Below, piece by piece: positions 30,698 through 32,435 of a stretch of DNA of 32,435 nucleotides. The notes beneath the pieces were generated by a model that ran no database searches, was not told the DNA's origin, and saw nothing but the letters and a program-made list of their open reading frames with translations. Within the stretch, counting starts at the first letter, position 1. Every line of letters starts with the position of its first letter. The stretch is from Acinetobacter sp. (GTDB taxonomy: Bacteria; Pseudomonadota; Gammaproteobacteria; Pseudomonadales; Moraxellaceae): assembly GCA_008017315.1 (NCBI GenBank), contig SSHE01000082.1, forward strand, positions 1 through 32,435, given 5' to 3'. The position numbers and the translations under genes were made by a program.

Positions 30698-32435
30698 TTA
30701 AGGCTTGACTGCCACCAATACTCTAATTGCTTCAGGAGTCACCGAAACGTGTTTTAGCAAACTTAAACCCTCTTGCTGCAATTTTTCCATGCGTTCGATT
30801 TCATCCACACGAATACTTGGATTATGCTGCTTGAGATAATTTAAACGGTCGATTTCACGTTGCCAGCGATGTTGATAATGCTGCTGTGCTTCTTCACCTA
30901 TTGTCGCAATTTGTGCTTTGGCAAATTCAAGCGCTTGCTGATAACGTGCTTCTATGACTTCTCGGCGCGCTTTAATCACCTGACGGGCATTATGATTATC
31001 CAAATGATGGATATACGGCTGTAATACATGCGATGTTACTTTTTCGGATAAATCCTGCCCATTTTCACTGAGTAATACTCGAATCAATTGCTTCGGCAGA
31101 CTTGCCTGCACATTCAGCACTTTGGGAGCAATCACATCCAGTTTAAACCAGACTTCAATTAAAATCGTCCCAGCCTTGATCGCATTACTTTTTAATAATG
31201 CGACATTTGAACTACCAAACGATTGCGTATTGACCAATTCCATCACACTTTCTACAAAAGGATGTTCTAGTGTCAAAAATTGAGCATCTTCACGAATTTG
31301 AGCCTGATCACGATAGAACGTCACCGTCATGCCTTCTTCGTCCAATTCCAAGCCTTGTACTTGCATTTGATCCGTCGGACGAATCACTACCGTACCGTTA
31401 CTTTGTTCATCAAAATCAATATTGGTCGCAGCCATAAAGCGTTTGATGAAATCAGGTAATAATGAATTATCTTCATAATCATCCAATGCTTTCACAATAC
31501 GCTGTGCCACTTGTGGACGACAAGAATTATATTCCAGCAAACGGTCACGCCCCTCTTGCAGGTCATTTTCCAGCTCAAAGCGTTGCATATTGACCTGTTC
31601 GAGTAATGGTTCAAACTGTTCTGGCAAATCTGCAAGTAGGCAATCTTTTAAATCAACAATAAAGTTTTCCTGCAAGGTTTGTGCAGTCGGTGAAATATTG
31701 CTAAAAATATTTAAAGCTTCGTTATACCAGCGGAACATACGTTCCTGTGCTGAGCCCTCGATATACGGTACATGAATTTGAATCCGATTCTGCTGACCAA
31801 TACGGTCTAAACGCCCGATACGCTGCTCAAGCACATCCGGATTTGCAGGTAAATCAAATAAAATCAAATCGCTGGCAAACTGGAAATTACGTCCTTCCGA
31901 ACCAATTTCAGAACACAAGAGAATTTGTGCGCCATAGCTTTCTTCGGCAAAATAAGCCGCAGCTTGGTCACGTTCCAGCAGGCTCATACCCTCATGGAAC
32001 ATCGCTGTCCGCACCCCTGCATGTAAACGCAAGGCATTTTCCAACGCTTCCACCACAGGACCACTACGGGCAATCAGCAATACTTTTTTATGTTTAAAAT
32101 CTTTGCGTAATACTTCCATTAACCATGTGACACGTGGATCGCTTTCCATCCACGAACCATCAAGCTGTAATTCTTCCGGCCACATTTGTTCACGCAATTT
32201 GCCAGTAATATTCCAGCCCTCAGGCATTGCCAATGGCACGGCTAAACAATCTCGCCCAGGGAAGCCTTGAATCGCCTCACGGGTATTGCGGAATAAAATC
32301 CGCCCTGTACCATGACGATCCAGCAATTCATGAATCGCACGATGACGTTGTTCTGGCTCATCTGTTAAAGGATGACCGAGTAAATCTTCTAATGCTTGTA
32401 TTTGTTCGGGATTTAATGGGCAATCCGACATCAGC
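30698..32435 (-). CDS. rapA: RNA polymerase-associated helicase RapA (C-terminal part, 5' end outside window)
   Basis: About 578 residues are present, continuing past the window edge; full-length RapA is about 950-970. The region RHGTGRILFRNTREAIQGFPGR matches RapA between its two helicase lobes. FHEGMSLLERDQAAAYFAEE, QILLCSEIGSEGRNFQFA and EQRIGRLDRIGQ are helicase motifs IV-VI. The C-terminal RapA-specific domain follows, with a coiled-coil-like end (ARYQQALEFAKAQI...). RapA is a Swi2/Snf2 ATPase that recycles RNA polymerase. The Met at 32429-32431 is internal, since the frame stays open upstream and homology begins before it. Confidence 0.95.
   Translation of the reverse strand, partial: LMSDCPLNPEQIQALEDLLGHPLTDEPEQRHRAIHELLDRHGTGRILFRNTREAIQGFPGRDCLAVPLAMPEGWNITGKLREQMWPEELQLDGSWMESDPRVTWLMEVLRKDFKHKKVLLIARSGPVVEALENALRLHAGVRTAMFHEGMSLLERDQAAAYFAEESYGAQILLCSEIGSEGRNFQFASDLILFDLPANPDVLEQRIGRLDRIGQQNRIQIHVPYIEGSAQERMFRWYNEALNIFSNISPTAQTLQENFIVDLKDCLLADLPEQFEPLLEQVNMQRFELENDLQEGRDRLLEYNSCRPQVAQRIVKALDDYEDNSLLPDFIKRFMAATNIDFDEQSNGTVVIRPTDQMQVQGLELDEEGMTVTFYRDQAQIREDAQFLTLEHPFVESVMELVNTQSFGSSNVALLKSNAIKAGTILIEVWFKLDVIAPKVLNVQASLPKQLIRVLLSENGQDLSEKVTSHVLQPYIHHLDNHNARQVIKARREVIEARYQQALEFAKAQIATIGEEAQQHYQHRWQREIDRLNYLKQHNPSIRVDEIERMEKLQQEGLSLLKHVSVTPEAIRVLVAVKP

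Noticed and set aside
1..32435. tRNA, rRNA or riboswitch
   Set aside because: Intergenic regions were read on both strands; no cloverleaf, rRNA segment or known riboswitch pattern was recognised. A covariance-model scan was not possible here.

Overview
The window looks like chromosomal DNA of an Acinetobacter or close Moraxellaceae relative. The best evidence is the fused prephenate dehydrogenase/EPSP synthase gene (tyrA-aroA), which is characteristic of that group. An AT-rich composition (about 40% GC by eye) and the maoC-fabG | thiolase cluster agree. No rRNA, tRNA, CRISPR array or complete insertion sequence was seen.

Layout. 1-1338: start of a multicopper oxidase (copA type, cut by the window edge) behind a small secreted Cys/His-rich protein, both on the minus strand. 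1348-2006: a two-gene toxin-antitoxin (TA) module with a RelB/DinJ-like antitoxin, a PemK/MazF-like toxin and a palindromic operator. 2155-3498: an Old Yellow Enzyme family oxidoreductase with a palindrome over its promoter. 3496-12124: a tight minus-strand run mltD-yejA-yejB-yejE-yejF, pairing a murein lytic transglycosylase carrying seven LysM domains with a peptide ABC importer. 12323-16457: maoC-like hydratase and a long FabG (minus), divergent from a FadI-like thiolase (plus). 16610-16876: a lone RelB-like antitoxin. 16883-21870: tyrA-aroA, then a restriction-modification gene, then an rsuA-type pseudouridine synthase, all minus with very short gaps.

22246-26572: an RND efflux adaptor and pump pair (plus). 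A 135-bp MITE-like element with terminal inverted repeats and a 10-12 bp target duplication lies just upstream. 26677-27368: a Phd-like antitoxin with a VapC-like toxin broken by a stop codon. This cassette lies between two copies of a 17-bp direct repeat. 27434-27781: small lipoprotein. 27869-30409: cysDN (sulfate activation, minus). 30698-32435: C-terminal part of RapA (minus, 5' end outside the window).

The most remarkable item is the 661-residue protein at 17620-19605. Its first half is a complete C5-cytosine DNA methyltransferase and its second half resembles an HpaII-family restriction endonuclease, so one reading frame encodes both halves of a Type II restriction-modification system. 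An internal ATG with a good ribosome site sits exactly where the nuclease half begins, so a free nuclease might also be made. Other notable points are the MITE, the repeat-flanked TA cassette, an Ala/Thr/Lys-rich extension on the thiolase with two plausible starts, and the coupling of a murein hydrolase to a Yej-type importer. All identifications come from reading motifs; no database search was run.
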